Positions 26,739-36,787 of a stretch of DNA of 64,000 nucleotides are shown in pieces. Source of the stretch: 20CM-2-55-15 sp963738025. GTDB taxonomy: Bacteria; Acidobacteriota; Terriglobia; 20CM-2-55-15. Position 1 is the stretch's first letter. Each line of letters starts with the position of its first letter. Position numbers and translations under genes: made by a program. The stretch covers positions 447,063 to 511,062 of the forward strand of contig CAVTWA010000025.1 in the NCBI GenBank assembly GCA_963738025.1. Direction: 5' to 3'. The notes beneath the pieces are model-generated. The model was not told where the DNA came from. It made no database searches and saw nothing but the letters and a program-made list of their open reading frames with translations.

Positions 26739-27788
26739 ATGGTCAAGCGCAAAACAGGAATTTTGCGGTTTTTTACAGATTTGTCTCTTAGGCCCAAGTC
26801 ATGGATTTTACCACTTCTTTGTCTACCAACTTTCATATTTTCCTGGATCGGAGCCTTTCCGGCAGGGTTTGTCGAAGCCTGGTATGCGCGCCGGATTTTC
26901 CCCTGGATCTCGGAGGTCGCCGGCCATTTTGCGGACTCGGTTCCATTCGCCTGGCTGGATGCAGGGATCCTCGCTGCTTTGATCCTTCTGGTTGTGGTCA
27001 TCTACAACCGCCGCTGGATCTGGGCGGTCAATGTCGCCGCCTGCCTTTACCTCATATTTTTCTGGTCGTGGGGTCTCAACTACCATCGGCCCGGCCTGGC
27101 CTCAAAACTCCAGACGGACGCCAGGCGCGCAACGCCAGAATCGATCGAGGAATTCGCAAAACGGGCCGCCTCTGAGATGAACCGGTTGTACGAGCAAAAG
27201 GACCGGCAAGGTTATGACGAAACCCGTACCCGGGCGGAGGCGGTACAGAGAGTCCGGCGAGTGGTAGCCATCATCGACGGGTCGGATTGGTCGGCGGCAG
27301 GTCGAGTCAAGACTTCCGTATTGGGGAACGCGTGGATGCGGGCAGCCGGAGTCGATGGCGTTTTTAACCCGATAGCCCATGAGCCCATCATCAATAACAC
27401 CGTTCTCGACGTCGAGCGTCCGTTTGTCATTTCTCATGAGCTTGCCCACGTCCGGGGCTATCCTGACGAGGGCGATGCCAATGTCATCGCCGTCCTGGCG
27501 ACCATCATGTCGGATGACATCTCCTTTCAATACAGCGGCTGGCTCAACTTGTGGCTCTATTTGAGGACTCCCGATCTCGACAAGCTTCTGGATCCCGGTC
27601 CACGGAAGGACCTGCAACGTGTTTTTGACAGGGCCCGCTCGGAGGAGATTCGTTGGATCAATGACTTCCAGCGGGCGCTTCTAGATTGGTACCTGAAAGC
27701 CAATAGCGTCGAGCAGGGTGTCAGGAGCTACTCCCAAGTCGTTACCGTTGCTGCAGAAACACAACCGTTCTGGGAACATTTTCGTTGA
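26739..27788 (+). CDS. DUF3810 membrane metalloprotease-like protein
   Basis: Three hydrophobic helices lie in the first 115 residues (about 21-42, 72-88 and 95-112). The rest is soluble, with a clear zinc-protease motif HELAHVRGYPDEGDAN (about 229-244), preceded by NPIAHEPIINNTVL. The HExxH and the downstream Glu/Asp residues suggest a membrane-tethered zinc peptidase. DUF3810 members are 330-370 residues; this one is 349. The substrate is unknown. It ends 28 bases before the start of the sigma-54 activator, so the two may be transcribed together. Confidence 0.82.
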   Translation: MVKRKTGILRFFTDLSLRPKSWILPLLCLPTFIFSWIGAFPAGFVEAWYARRIFPWISEVAGHFADSVPFAWLDAGILAALILLVVVIYNRRWIWAVNVAACLYLIFFWSWGLNYHRPGLASKLQTDARRATPESIEEFAKRAASEMNRLYEQKDRQGYDETRTRAEAVQRVRRVVAIIDGSDWSAAGRVKTSVLGNAWMRAAGVDGVFNPIAHEPIINNTVLDVERPFVISHELAHVRGYPDEGDANVIAVLATIMSDDISFQYSGWLNLWLYLRTPDLDKLLDPGPRKDLQRVFDRARSEEIRWINDFQRALLDWYLKANSVEQGVRSYSQVVTVAAETQPFWEHFR

Positions 27789-27816
27789 TGGCCGAAATGG
27801 GCTAGTATCCACCTTC

Positions 27817-29727
27817 ATGGAGCCGAAGCTCATCGCGATTTCCGGTCCACTGAAGGGCACCACCGTTCTGCTGGCAGAACCTGAAACCGTCATCGGCCGT
27901 GAGCCGAGTAACGCGGTGGCAGTCAGCGATCCTCTGGTCTCGCGACGACATTGTTTCATTCGTCGCGGTGATGACGGCAAGATCCAGCTTTCGGACCTGG
28001 AAAGTCTGAACGGGACCTTCGTCAATGGCGTGCCTGCCCGCGAAAGGACACTCGAACACGGCGATTATATAAAGGTCGGCAGCTCCGAATTCGTCTTCCT
28101 GCTTCACGGAAGCGAACCGGAAACGACGATTCCTCTGACCGAGGCGGTGGACGAACAGTTGTTGACCACGATGAGTTTCAAGGTCGATAGCGACAGCGCG
28201 ATATTCTTACAGCCCACCCGGCCCGAAAATCCCGAAAATGCCGGTTCAAACAGCAGGTATGCGCGGGACCTGGCTGCACTTCTCAGAATCAGTACGGCCA
28301 TCAACGCCATCCGGCAGCAGGAAGATCTGCAAGCCCGGGTTCTGGACATGATCCTGGAAGTGATGCCGGTCGAACGGTGCGCCATTTTGCTGGTCGGCAG
28401 AAACCCGGACGAGTTCGTTTCCGGCGCCTACCGGGAGCTAAAATCCGAAAGCACGGAGCCGTTTCGCATCAGCCGGACCGTCGGAGGCCAAGTGTTGCGT
28501 GACGGAGTGGCCGTCATGGCGAGCGATCAGCAAATCCAGGGAACTGAAAGCCTGATTGCCTCGCAGATCCGCTCGTTGCTCTGTGTTCCGATGATGATTT
28601 TTGGTTCGACCCTTGGCGTCATTTATGCCGACTCGACGCAACCGACGGCGCGGCTCGAGGAACACCATTTGCAGTTGCTGACTGCGATCGCCTCTATAGC
28701 CGCAGTTGCTCTGGAACACGCGCGCTACGTGGAATGGCTCGAGGGCGAGAACCAGCGGCTGCAGGAACAAATCAACATCGAGCACGACATGGTTGGCGAC
28801 GGCGCCCGGATGCGCGACGTGTACCAATTCGTGAGCAAAGTTGCCGCTGCGGATTCAACGGTGCTGATTCTCGGTGAGAGCGGTACCGGAAAAGAGCTGG
28901 TCGCCCGCGCCGTTCACCGTAACAGCAAACGCGCGAACCGTCCGTTTGTTGCCATAAACTGCGCGGCGCTGACTGAGCCGCTGCTGGAGAGCGAGCTGTT
29001 CGGCCATGAGCGTGGAGCTTTCACCGGCGCAGTGGCGCAGAAAAAAGGCAAAATCGAAGTCGCCGACGGCGGCTCCCTGTTTCTCGACGAAGTTGCCGAA
29101 CTTGCGCCGCAGCTTCAGGCCAAGCTGCTCCGCGTTCTTCAGGAGAGGGAATTCGAACGGGTGGGCGGCACGCGGCCCATCAAAGTGGATATCCGCTTGA
29201 TCACGGCGACGAATCGCGATCTGAGTGAGGCGATAAAGGCGGGTCAATTCCGGCAGGATCTGTTCTTCAGGTTGAACGTTGTTTCTATTGTTTTGCCTCC
29301 GCTCCGCGAGCGCCGCGAAGACATCCCATTGCTCGCAACCTATTTTGTGCAGAAATATTCACGGGAAGCCAACCGCCCCGTCGCCGGAATCACGCCGGAG
29401 GCACATGTGCTGCTCAAGAATTACCATTGGCCGGGTAACGTACGCGAGCTCGAAAATGCCATAGAGCGCGCGGTGGTGCTGGGGTCGTCGGAGCATATCC
29501 GTCCTGAAGATCTTCCCGAAACGCTGATGGAAACGAAGCAGTATCTGGAAACCGGTGTCGTGCGTTATCACGAAGCAGTGAATAACGTAAAACGCGACCT
29601 TATCCTGCGGGCGCTTGAAGAAGCCGGCGGCAGTTTCACAGAAGCTGCGAGGCTTCTGGAATTGCATCCCAATTACCTGCACAGGTTGGTCCGCAACATG
29701 GATCTGCGGAAACATCTTCGACCATAG
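27817..29727 (+). CDS. FHA-GAF-AAA sigma-54-dependent transcriptional activator
   Basis: I start at ATG 27817 (MEPKLIAISG), where the FHA domain begins. The longer frame from 27718 overlaps the DUF3810 gene. Order: FHA domain at 15-95 (GREPSNAVAVSDPLVSRRH, SLNGTFVNG), GAF domain at about 150-315, AAA+ domain with Walker A GESGTGKE (about 352), the sigma-54 loop GAFTGA (about 400), FLDEVAELAP and WPGNVRELENAIERA, and a Fis-type helix-turn-helix (AARLLELHPNYLHRLVRN) at the end. It should open sigma-54 promoters in response to phosphothreonine peptides or a GAF ligand. There is no receiver domain, so control is not by a classical histidine kinase. Confidence 0.92.
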   Translation: MEPKLIAISGPLKGTTVLLAEPETVIGREPSNAVAVSDPLVSRRHCFIRRGDDGKIQLSDLESLNGTFVNGVPARERTLEHGDYIKVGSSEFVFLLHGSEPETTIPLTEAVDEQLLTTMSFKVDSDSAIFLQPTRPENPENAGSNSRYARDLAALLRISTAINAIRQQEDLQARVLDMILEVMPVERCAILLVGRNPDEFVSGAYRELKSESTEPFRISRTVGGQVLRDGVAVMASDQQIQGTESLIASQIRSLLCVPMMIFGSTLGVIYADSTQPTARLEEHHLQLLTAIASIAAVALEHARYVEWLEGENQRLQEQINIEHDMVGDGARMRDVYQFVSKVAAADSTVLILGESGTGKELVARAVHRNSKRANRPFVAINCAALTEPLLESELFGHERGAFTGAVAQKKGKIEVADGGSLFLDEVAELAPQLQAKLLRVLQEREFERVGGTRPIKVDIRLITATNRDLSEAIKAGQFRQDLFFRLNVVSIVLPPLRERREDIPLLATYFVQKYSREANRPVAGITPEAHVLLKNYHWPGNVRELENAIERAVVLGSSEHIRPEDLPETLMETKQYLETGVVRYHEAVNNVKRDLILRALEEAGGSFTEAARLLELHPNYLHRLVRNMDLRKHLRP

Positions 29728-29732
29728 ATCGC

Positions 29733-29799
29733 TGTAGGCGCGGTCTGTGACGCGCGTCCATTCTGTCTTGGACACGGATGGCCATAGATCGCGCCTACA
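29733..29799. repeat. Short deletion copy E of the dispersed palindromic family
   Basis: Only the two ends remain: TGTAGGCGCGGTCTGTGAC, then TCCATTCTGTCTTGGACACG and GGCCATAGATCGCGCCTACA. The 67 bases are nearly self-complementary. It lies between the converging sigma-54 activator and the outer-membrane barrel gene. Confidence 0.8.
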
Positions 29800-29808
29800 A
29801 TTAGCGCG

Positions 29809-31485
29809 CTACCACAAGCGGCGTTCGTAATAACCGTAAAACACATTCTTCCCTTCACGAAGCGCGCGGCCGTAGATGAGATTGAAGGCATTCGTGGGAG
29901 TCTCGAATCGGATGCCGGCGCCGGTATCGAGCAGCAGCTTGCTCGGTAGGAAAACGTGATTGCGATCCCACGTCTTTGCGCCGTCGAAAAAGGCCTCCCA
30001 TTTAACAGTGATATACGGAATGTTCACCGTGTTGAAGAAGGGAAGCGTCGCCAGACGGCGCTCGATATCTGTGTTGCTCAAGACGAACTCGCTGCCCAGC
30101 GGGCCGTGTCCGTAATGGCCGTGATCGAACAATTGGTGGGCTCGTAGTGGATATTTGCTGTAGACATCGAGTCCGAGATTGAAATAGTTCTCAATAGGCA
30201 GAAGGCCACGTGTGGTTCCACCGGTGAGGGTCCAATCCAGGTAGGTTCGGGTGTCTTTGGATAGCGTGACACGATTATCGAGTTGTGCCGTGCCTCCCGA
30301 AAACTGCGTGTTCCCAATAATCGATCGCCGGGCGGCGAAGCCTTCCAGATCCAGCCGGGACTGATAGTTTCGATCCACAAGGCGAAGACTGGCATCGACC
30401 GTAAATTCCGCTGTGTTGAGGCTGTTTGTATACACCTGGGGCAAGTTGCCCCTTGCTGCTCGATTGAGATACTCGAAGCCGGCGCCAAGTTCCACTCGAT
30501 AATGCGGGATTTTTTTAACATGTGCTCGAAGCGTAGTCGCCTTGTAATCGAACCGCGCAAACGGAAGTAGTGCCGGTTCGATTTGAGACGAGACGTCCCA
30601 GCGTTCGGATCTCCACCAGTTGCCAAGTTCCAGCTCAAGCAACCCTCCCAGTGGAACGGGTATTTTCAACTGACCGTCCTGGCGCCGGCGTCCCGTACCC
30701 CAGCGATAGTCCGAGTTGAAATTGATGCCACTGTTAGCGATGTTCCACAGATCAAAAAAGGACCCCTCGAAAGGAAGTCCCTTAGCCGCATCGAACAGGA
30801 AATCGGCGAGCGAATTCGTCTTGGTAGTCGTCCGGACCACGGCGTTGTATTGGTCCGGAACCGCCGTCGGCTCGATTTCAAGGCCCACATTGGTGAAATT
30901 ATCGGTGTCGAGGAGTCGCGATTCCGTTGTTTTCCACTGGGAGTAGCGCAAAACACCGCTCGGATGGAAAGCGACAGCATCGCGGACGACCCAGGAGCCG
31001 AATGAGAGGTAATAGTTATGGAGGATATCGTTGATAAGCGGCCGGCCACTCTGATTCCAGGTGCGCAGGGCCGATTGCACCTCTCCTTCAGACATATCAA
31101 TCGTGGCCAGAAGATCGGAGGCGTAGCTGTTGTTCGGATCGCGATCCAGGGCGCGGTGCAATTCAACCTTTGCGCCTTCTCTGTCGTTGTTTTCCAGGGC
31201 GAGGTCTGCAAGTTGATTGTGGAATCCGGGATCTTGCGGAAAGCGTTGGGCGCCTTCCTTGAGAATGTCTTCCTCACGCCGGAAATCTTTCATTCGCTCA
31301 TAGACTGTCCCCAGCATAAGGTACACATCGGCAGTCGGTGTGGTTGCCAGCGCATCGGACAGGATTCGGACCGCCTCGACATTGTCGTTGCGATCCATCG
31401 CCTGGCGCGCTTCCTCGATCTGCGCAGGAGCGGTTGTCGCTACTGTGACAATGAGGAGAAAAACGGAAATAGCCTTCATGAGCAT
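29809..31485 (-). CDS. TPR plus outer-membrane beta-barrel protein
   Basis: Signal peptide 1-21 (VATTAPAQ). Residues about 25-150 are TPR-like helices (ADVYLMLGTVYERMKDFRREEDILKEG and so on). From about 170 to 558 the pattern alternates aromatic and polar residues in strands with charged turns and ends in RRLW. A C-terminal aromatic residue after such strands is the signal for barrel insertion by the Bam machinery. Surface-antigen barrels (BamA/TamA or patatin-barrel type) look similar. The function is unknown; outer-membrane location is well supported. The gene diverges from the next one with only about 30 bases between starts. Confidence 0.78.
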   Translation of the reverse strand: MLMKAISVFLLIVTVATTAPAQIEEARQAMDRNDNVEAVRILSDALATTPTADVYLMLGTVYERMKDFRREEDILKEGAQRFPQDPGFHNQLADLALENNDREGAKVELHRALDRDPNNSYASDLLATIDMSEGEVQSALRTWNQSGRPLINDILHNYYLSFGSWVVRDAVAFHPSGVLRYSQWKTTESRLLDTDNFTNVGLEIEPTAVPDQYNAVVRTTTKTNSLADFLFDAAKGLPFEGSFFDLWNIANSGINFNSDYRWGTGRRRQDGQLKIPVPLGGLLELELGNWWRSERWDVSSQIEPALLPFARFDYKATTLRAHVKKIPHYRVELGAGFEYLNRAARGNLPQVYTNSLNTAEFTVDASLRLVDRNYQSRLDLEGFAARRSIIGNTQFSGGTAQLDNRVTLSKDTRTYLDWTLTGGTTRGLLPIENYFNLGLDVYSKYPLRAHQLFDHGHYGHGPLGSEFVLSNTDIERRLATLPFFNTVNIPYITVKWEAFFDGAKTWDRNHVFLPSKLLLDTGAGIRFETPTNAFNLIYGRALREGKNVFYGYYERRLW

Positions 31486-31514
31486 CTAAGACGATGGATT
31501 ATAATTTCGCCCGT

Positions 31515-32117
31515 ATGAAAAGCTTTCGATGTTTTCTCGCGGTCATATGTATTTTGACGGCGATGCCGGCATTTGCCGAAGGCGATGCAACCTTGTTTGG
31601 CGCCGCTCAGCATCAGGGAAAATTGACAGTGCAGTCGGCTACTTCCACTGCGTCTTCGTTCAGCAATTTCAATCCTGGAACGTTTGGCGCATTTGGTCTG
31701 CGTTTCAGTCATGGAAGAGTTTTCGGCAGCGAACACACGATCGCGTACGCGCCCAATTTCCTCACAGCGGATTCTAAAGCATTCATTTTGAACAGCGACA
31801 TTCTTCTACAAGCGCCCTTGCCGAAAATAACGCCGTATCTGACCGCCGGCCTTGGTACGGTGTATTCGTGGGGAACGGATTCTGATGGTCGCCCGGCAAT
31901 CGGAAAGATCGGTGCAAAATTTGCGGCGAACTATGGTGGCGGCATCAAGATCTTTCCGGGCGGCCCGGTTGGAGTCCGATTTGACATCCGTGGATATGCG
32001 ATTCCGGACGTGCATTTCAATCTTCCGTCGCTTACGAACCCAACGCAAACCGTGCAGAGCCAGAGTCAGACCCTGAATATGTTGGAAGCGGGTATCGGTG
32101 TCGTTTTCAAGTTCTGA
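31515..32117 (+). CDS. Small outer-membrane beta-barrel protein (OmpA/OprF-like N-domain)
   Basis: I use ATG 31515 (MKSFRCFLAV), which opens a good signal peptide ending AFAEG; the upstream ATG at 31494 adds residues without a purpose. The mature part of about 180 residues has eight or so alternating strands (GAFGLRFSHG, HTIAYAPNFL, ITPYLTAGLGTVYSWG, GVRFDIRGYA) and ends GIGVVFKF, a typical C-terminal Phe for outer-membrane insertion. No peptidoglycan-binding domain. The following gene starts inside its last codons. Confidence 0.78.
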   Translation: MKSFRCFLAVICILTAMPAFAEGDATLFGAAQHQGKLTVQSATSTASSFSNFNPGTFGAFGLRFSHGRVFGSEHTIAYAPNFLTADSKAFILNSDILLQAPLPKITPYLTAGLGTVYSWGTDSDGRPAIGKIGAKFAANYGGGIKIFPGGPVGVRFDIRGYAIPDVHFNLPSLTNPTQTVQSQSQTLNMLEAGIGVVFKF

Positions 32118-34134
32118 ACCCACAAAGTTCACATACGCCGGCCTGTTCTTTACAACTCTGTCGCTTCTGCAGCTCGAGTTATTCCTGACGCGCATCTTCA
32201 GCGTCACGATGTGGTACCACTTTGCGTTCATGGCGATTTCACTCGCCATGTTCGGGCTTGCCGCCGGCGCCGTTCTGGTTGAGGTTCTGAAAAAGCGGGA
32301 GCCGCATGCCACGCTTGCGAATACAGCGTTGTTATTCGCCGCGAGCAGCGCGATCTGTTTTACGGTGCAGTTGTACATCCCGGCGGATCCCGAAACCCAG
32401 CTGCTCTGGACGGTACTGGCGTTTACGTTGATCGCAATTCCGTTCGTGTTCGCCGGAGTCGTTGTCTGTGTGGCACTGACTCGCTTCCCAGCCTTTACAG
32501 GAAAGCTGTATGCGGCAGATCTCGCCGGTTCGGCCGTCGGTTGTGTCCTGACGATCCCGATCCTCAACTACATTCATGCCCCGAGCGCCGTCATTTTGAA
32601 TGCCGGGATTGCCGCGCTCGCCGCAGCTCTTTTTGCGCTCTCGGTTCGAGGCAACTTGCGATGGATCGCTGCGGCGGGTTGTGTTGCGCTAACTGGTATT
32701 GCTTTGATCAACCAGACCGCCGCGACGCGGAAGATCGATATCCAGTGGCTGAAGGGCGGCAAGAACTGGCACGACGGTCTTTATGAAAAATGGAATGCGC
32801 TTTCTCGGGTCTACGTGCGCAAAACCGGCAGCGAACCCTTCGGATGGGGAATGAGTCCGGCGTACAAAACGGATCGTAAACTCGACCAGCTGTATCTGAA
32901 CATCGATTCCGGCGCCGCTACGGTGATTACCAAATTCGACGGTGACCTCAGCGCCGTGGATCATCTGCGCTATGACGTTACCGCGCTAGCGCATTATTTG
33001 CGCAGCCAGACGTCTGTGCTGGTCATCGGTGTCGGCGGGGGCAGGGACATACTGACGGCCCTGGTCTTCGGCCAGCGGCATGTGACCGGAGTCGAGATCA
33101 ATCCCGACATTCTGGACGTGCTGACACGCAAATTTGCCGATTATTCCGGTCAGTTGCAGAACAATCCTGCCATCACGCTGGTTCACGATGAGGCGCGAAG
33201 CTATGTTGCGCGCTCTCCAGAACAATTCGGGATCATTCAGGCTTCCTTGATCGATACCTGGGCGGCAACTTCGGCAGGCGCTTATGTATTGACGGAGAAT
33301 GGACTGTATACGAAAGAAGCCTGGCTGACGTTTCTAAACCACCTTACGCCCGATGGCATTTTGACGATGTCCCGCTGGTATTACGAAGCGCAACCCGCAG
33401 AGACGCTTCGGCTCACCGCCCTCGCGACGACGTCGCTGATCGAGATGGGAGTCAGCGATCCGAGGAAGCACATCATCATCATACGTAAGCGGGATAATTC
33501 CGAAGCCGGCCAGTACAGCGTCGCGACAATTCTCGTTTCGAAACGTCCATTTACAGATGCCGAAGTCGATCGGTTAAGCTGGCTCTCGAAAGCAATGGAA
33601 TTCGTGCCTGTGCTCACCCCGACTTTCGCCGAGCGGCCGGAGTTTGAAGCCATTGCGACGCGCGATAAATATCAGGAATTGATCGCGTCCTATCCGCTGA
33701 ATATCGAGGCGCCCACGGACGATACGCCGTTTTTCTTCCACATGTTGCGGGCTCGCGATCTTTTGAAAGCCTCAACTTATCAAGGCATGAATCAGATTAA
33801 CCTCAAGGCCGTGCGCGTCCTCGGAACCTTGCTTGGCATCGTGACGGCTTTGAGTGCAATCGCGATCCTCGCTCCTCTCGGCCTGAAGCGGCGGGTGCGC
33901 AAAGCTCAATCGGTGAGATTGATGATCTATTTTGCCGCGATTGGCCTGGCATTCATGATGGTTGAGATTGGCCAACTGGAGCGCCTGATTGTCTTTCTCG
34001 GCCATCCGATCTATGGGCTCACGGTGGTTCTGTTCGTTCTGTTGCTCGCATCGAGTCTCGGCAGCCTGTTTTCTCATCGCCTGGGCACCTGGATCTGGTT
34101 GCTTCCTCTGGTGCTGGCAGGTTTCATCTTGTGA
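32098..34134 (+). CDS. Membrane-embedded spermidine synthase-like methyltransferase (main part)
   Basis: GTG 32098 lies in the 3' end of the barrel gene, with GGAAGCGGG before it. Residues 1-220 hold about six helices (FFTTLSLLQLELFLTRIFSVTMWYHF and so on). At about 300-330 there is a Rossmann SAM site (VLVIGVGGGRDILTALVFG) and GVEINPDIL, and SLIDTWAATSAGAYVLTENG. Helices return after residue 570 (IGLAFMMVEIGQLERLIVFLGHPIYGL). The frame then stops at 34132-34134, and the natural continuation lies in the next frame (34131-34421). The family couples a membrane domain with an aminopropyltransferase-like fold; its substrate is unknown. Confidence 0.82.
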   Translation: MSFSSSEPTKFTYAGLFFTTLSLLQLELFLTRIFSVTMWYHFAFMAISLAMFGLAAGAVLVEVLKKREPHATLANTALLFAASSAICFTVQLYIPADPETQLLWTVLAFTLIAIPFVFAGVVVCVALTRFPAFTGKLYAADLAGSAVGCVLTIPILNYIHAPSAVILNAGIAALAAALFALSVRGNLRWIAAAGCVALTGIALINQTAATRKIDIQWLKGGKNWHDGLYEKWNALSRVYVRKTGSEPFGWGMSPAYKTDRKLDQLYLNIDSGAATVITKFDGDLSAVDHLRYDVTALAHYLRSQTSVLVIGVGGGRDILTALVFGQRHVTGVEINPDILDVLTRKFADYSGQLQNNPAITLVHDEARSYVARSPEQFGIIQASLIDTWAATSAGAYVLTENGLYTKEAWLTFLNHLTPDGILTMSRWYYEAQPAETLRLTALATTSLIEMGVSDPRKHIIIIRKRDNSEAGQYSVATILVSKRPFTDAEVDRLSWLSKAMEFVPVLTPTFAERPEFEAIATRDKYQELIASYPLNIEAPTDDTPFFFHMLRARDLLKASTYQGMNQINLKAVRVLGTLLGIVTALSAIAILAPLGLKRRVRKAQSVRLMIYFAAIGLAFMMVEIGQLERLIVFLGHPIYGLTVVLFVLLLASSLGSLFSHRLGTWIWLLPLVLAGFIL

Positions 34135-34421
34135 GCCCTATAATCACTCGCGAGCTTGTTGCAGCAGCGACGCCGTTGCGGATTGCAGTCTCCGCGGCGC
34201 TGTTGTTTCCGTCCGGATTTTTTATGGGCATGGCATTTCCGCTGGGCATCAAGAAAGCACAATATGCTGACGACGCTGCGCCCACAGCCTGGTACTGGGG
34301 CATTAATGGGGCGTTCTCCGTCATCTCGTCCGTGCTGGCGGTGGTAGTCGCGGTATTCTGGGGCGTGACGGTGACTCTGCTTGTAGGGCTGGCGGCTTAC
34401 GTGATCGCCCTCTTGCCATAA
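34131..34421 (+). pseudogene. C-terminal helices of the same protein, displaced by a one-base deletion
   Basis: The 96 residues (TRELVAAATPLRIAVSAALL, FFMGMAFPLGIKKAQ, TAWYWGINGAFSVISSV) are the usual C-terminal end of the spermidine-synthase-like membrane family, directly after the HPIYGLTVVLF helix. GTG and TGA overlap as GTGA, so coupled translation is formally possible. However, adding one base near 34128-34131 (GFIL-VSPIITRELV) gives one continuous protein, and a stand-alone tail is not known to me. Confidence 0.65.
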
Positions 34422-34461
34422 TGCAAATTTCGCCAGCCGCCGCCCGGCAAAAGACCGTTTA

Positions 34462-34659
34462 GGTTTGAATGAATTAGCGCCGGAGGCGCGTAAGAATATA
34501 GCCCCGGCCTCCGGGCCTGGGACCGAACCCAGCGAACATTCGAGGCCCGGAGGACCGAAAGATTGATGCGACGGATCTTTCGCCCCTGCAGGGCTGGTAG
34601 TACGAGGCATACGAAAACCCTGGTCTGCGGCCGGGGCTAGATCTAAGGGCCTCCGCGCC
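34462..34659. repeat. Structured dispersed repeat, copy 1 (GCGCCGGAGGCGC family, about 198 bp)
   Basis: It shares its order of blocks with the inverted copy at 59287-59478: GCGCCGGAGGCGC, TAGCCCCGGCCTCCGGG, TTCGAGGCCCGGAGG, CCGAAAGATTGATGCGACG, CGCCCCTGCAGGGCTGGTA, TACGA..ATA, then CTGCGGCCGGGGCT. Each GC block can fold on itself, giving a row of hairpins. It lies between two genes on the same strand. No ORF. Confidence 0.8.
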
Positions 34660-34693
34660 TATTTGTTCACATCTTCATAGACGCACAAACGAT

Positions 34694-35903
34694 ATGAACA
34701 CTAAACGAAATCCCATCCTGTTTGCGCTTGTCGTCATATGCGCGCTGCTTTCGATATCGGCCGTCTCCGTCGATCGTCTGAAGGCGCACGTGACGTGGTT
34801 GAGCGATCCAGCGCGTGAGGGGCGTTATGCCGGTTCTGCGGGGGCTGCCGCGGCGGCTGAATACATTTCGCAACAGATGAAGGAACTCGGCTGCGATGTG
34901 CAGATTCAGGAGTTTGGCGGGCGGCGAAAGAACGTCATCGGGCGTGTTGGAACTGCGGATCGCTACATTGTTTTAGGGGCGCATTACGACGGGCAAGGTC
35001 CCGGGATGCCATCTGCGAGCGATAACGCTGCAGGGAGTCGCCGTCGTGCTCGAGTTAGTGCGCGAGTTGAAGACCCGGTCGCTTCCGGTGTCACTTGTTG
35101 CGGTTGCTTTTGACGATGAAGAGCAAGGCCTCAACGGTTCGCGATTCTTCGTCGATCATCCCGTTTACCCGCTCGAGAAAGCGCAGGCTGCGATCATTTT
35201 CGATACGATGGGCCGGCAGTTCATGGACTTATCGGCATGGACAATGTTCGTGCTTGGGGCGGAGTACTCGAAGGAACTCTCCGCCGCGGTCCAGAAGCGC
35301 GCACGTCCAGAGATGCTTGTGGTCGGCACGGATCTGATCGGGCCGCGCAGCGACTTTGCCGGCTTCGCTGTGAAACATATTCCGTATTTATTTTTTACCC
35401 ACGCGACGCATAAGGATTATCACGGCCAGGGCGATACCGCCGATCGTGTGAATTACCAGAAGCTGGCTCAGGACACGCAATTCATTGCTCAGATCGTCGA
35501 AGATATCGGCCGGCTTTCATCTTCTCCAAAGTTTCTCGACAAACCTGTTTATCCGGCCGGGGAGAACGCAGACCTGCAACGCGAACTGGACGTGGTCGAG
35601 AAGGAGCGGAAAGACTTGCCTCAGGCCTATCGTCTGATGTTTGCGGATTTTCGCGCTCGCCTGAAATCGGACGATACCCGCGAATTGCGCCGTATCGCGA
35701 CAACGGCGCTGCTCGCGCTCGCAACCCCGAGCCTTTCCGGTTTCATGGTGAGCTATTACCTCGGTCCTTATTACGAGCGCGAAGATCGCCGCGATATCGC
35801 TGCCGCTGTGTATGAAGAGGCGCTGAAGTATGAGAGCGATCCTTCCGAGCGCCGCGATCTGCAACAGAAGGTTCAGTCTCTCCGGACGCCTATTGCAAGG
35901 TGA
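34694..35903 (+). CDS. M28-family zinc aminopeptidase-like protein, interrupted by a one-base insertion
   Basis: Signal peptide about 1-24. The first frame covers YIVLGAHYDGQGPG (zinc His) and SDNAAG (bridging Asp). An extra G in GGG at 35033-35035 throws the frame; leaving it out gives SDNAAGVAVVLELVRELKTR in the second frame. That frame contains DDEEQGLNGS (general base and zinc Glu), FDTMGR (Asp) and LFFTHATHKDYHGQGDT (His). So every metal ligand of the M28 fold is present across the break, and the rest runs intact to 35903. A peptidase secreted to the periplasm is the likely product if the base is an error. Confidence 0.83.
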
Positions 35904-36641
35904 AAGTCACCGTAATCGTGGTGATGACTTCGACCGGTTCGCCGTTTAACATCGTCGGCCGATACCTCCATTGCCTGACGGCATCAAGAGCTGCCTGACT
36001 CAGAAGTGGATGACCCGACACGATGCGGAGGCTCTCGACCGAGCCGTCCTTGCTGATGGTTGCTTCCATCACAACCACGCCCTGAACCCGCGTCTGCCGC
36101 GCCAGCGTCGGATATGCGGGGTTTACCTGGTGAATCAGATTTGCCGCCTGAACGGTTCCTCCTTGCCGGATCGGGTCCGCTTTGAATGACGGTGGTGGAG
36201 GAAGCGGTGGCGCGGCGGCGCAAGGACTGGCGCTGCTGGCCCGCTTGAGAGGGCCAGGGAATTGAGAAGTTCTGAAGACAACGTATGTCCGTTGCCGCTG
36301 CCGGCTAATGGGAGCAACCCAAGGTCGGGATCCGGGGGCTCGCTCACCATCGCGATTTTGTCGGGAATTGCCGATGGCGCCGTAAATGCGACGGCCTCAG
36401 TTTGTGGACGGGTGGGCGTCCGAGGCTTAGCCACAAAGACACCGATCGGCTTCAAATTAACCGGTCTCGGCGCCCACAACGGCATGTTTACGGGCGGCAG
36501 CGGTAGCGCCTGTGTCTCGAGGAGCGGGATCAGCACAAGCACGGCAACGATGACGGCGTGTGCAATTGCCGCAACGATAAGTGTGATCGGTTTGCGAGTC
36601 CGTCGAGGTCCTCGCGACTCAAACAAAGAATCTTCAAGCAT
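35890..36641 (-). CDS. TonB-like energy transducer, frame broken by a one-base deletion
   Basis: The start is ATG 36641 with AGGAGG seven bases ahead. One transmembrane helix (IVAAIAHAVIVAVLVLIPLL, about residues 21-40) follows a basic N-terminus. A Pro-rich periplasmic stretch runs to VLAPP; near 36209-36220 one base is missing in a CCG/GCG run. In the shifted frame the protein continues PPLPPPPSFKADPIRQGGTV and VNPAYPTLARQTRVQGVVV, then the TonB C-terminal domain (MEATISKDGSVESLRIVSGH, LDAVRQWRYRPTMLNGEPVEV). TonB proteins pass proton-motive force to outer-membrane receptors. Restoring one base gives about 250 residues. Confidence 0.85.
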
Positions 36642-36787
36642 ATTTGATCCTCCTGAGGGAAATAGATAAGCCATGGAATTGAACGGATTCGAACGGATTA
36701 GATCCGTTAGATTTCCCCGGGGAGAAGCAAACTTGCCGGCCTGCGATAGGTATAGACACCATTATCGGCAGTTTGTTCCGGTGATGA

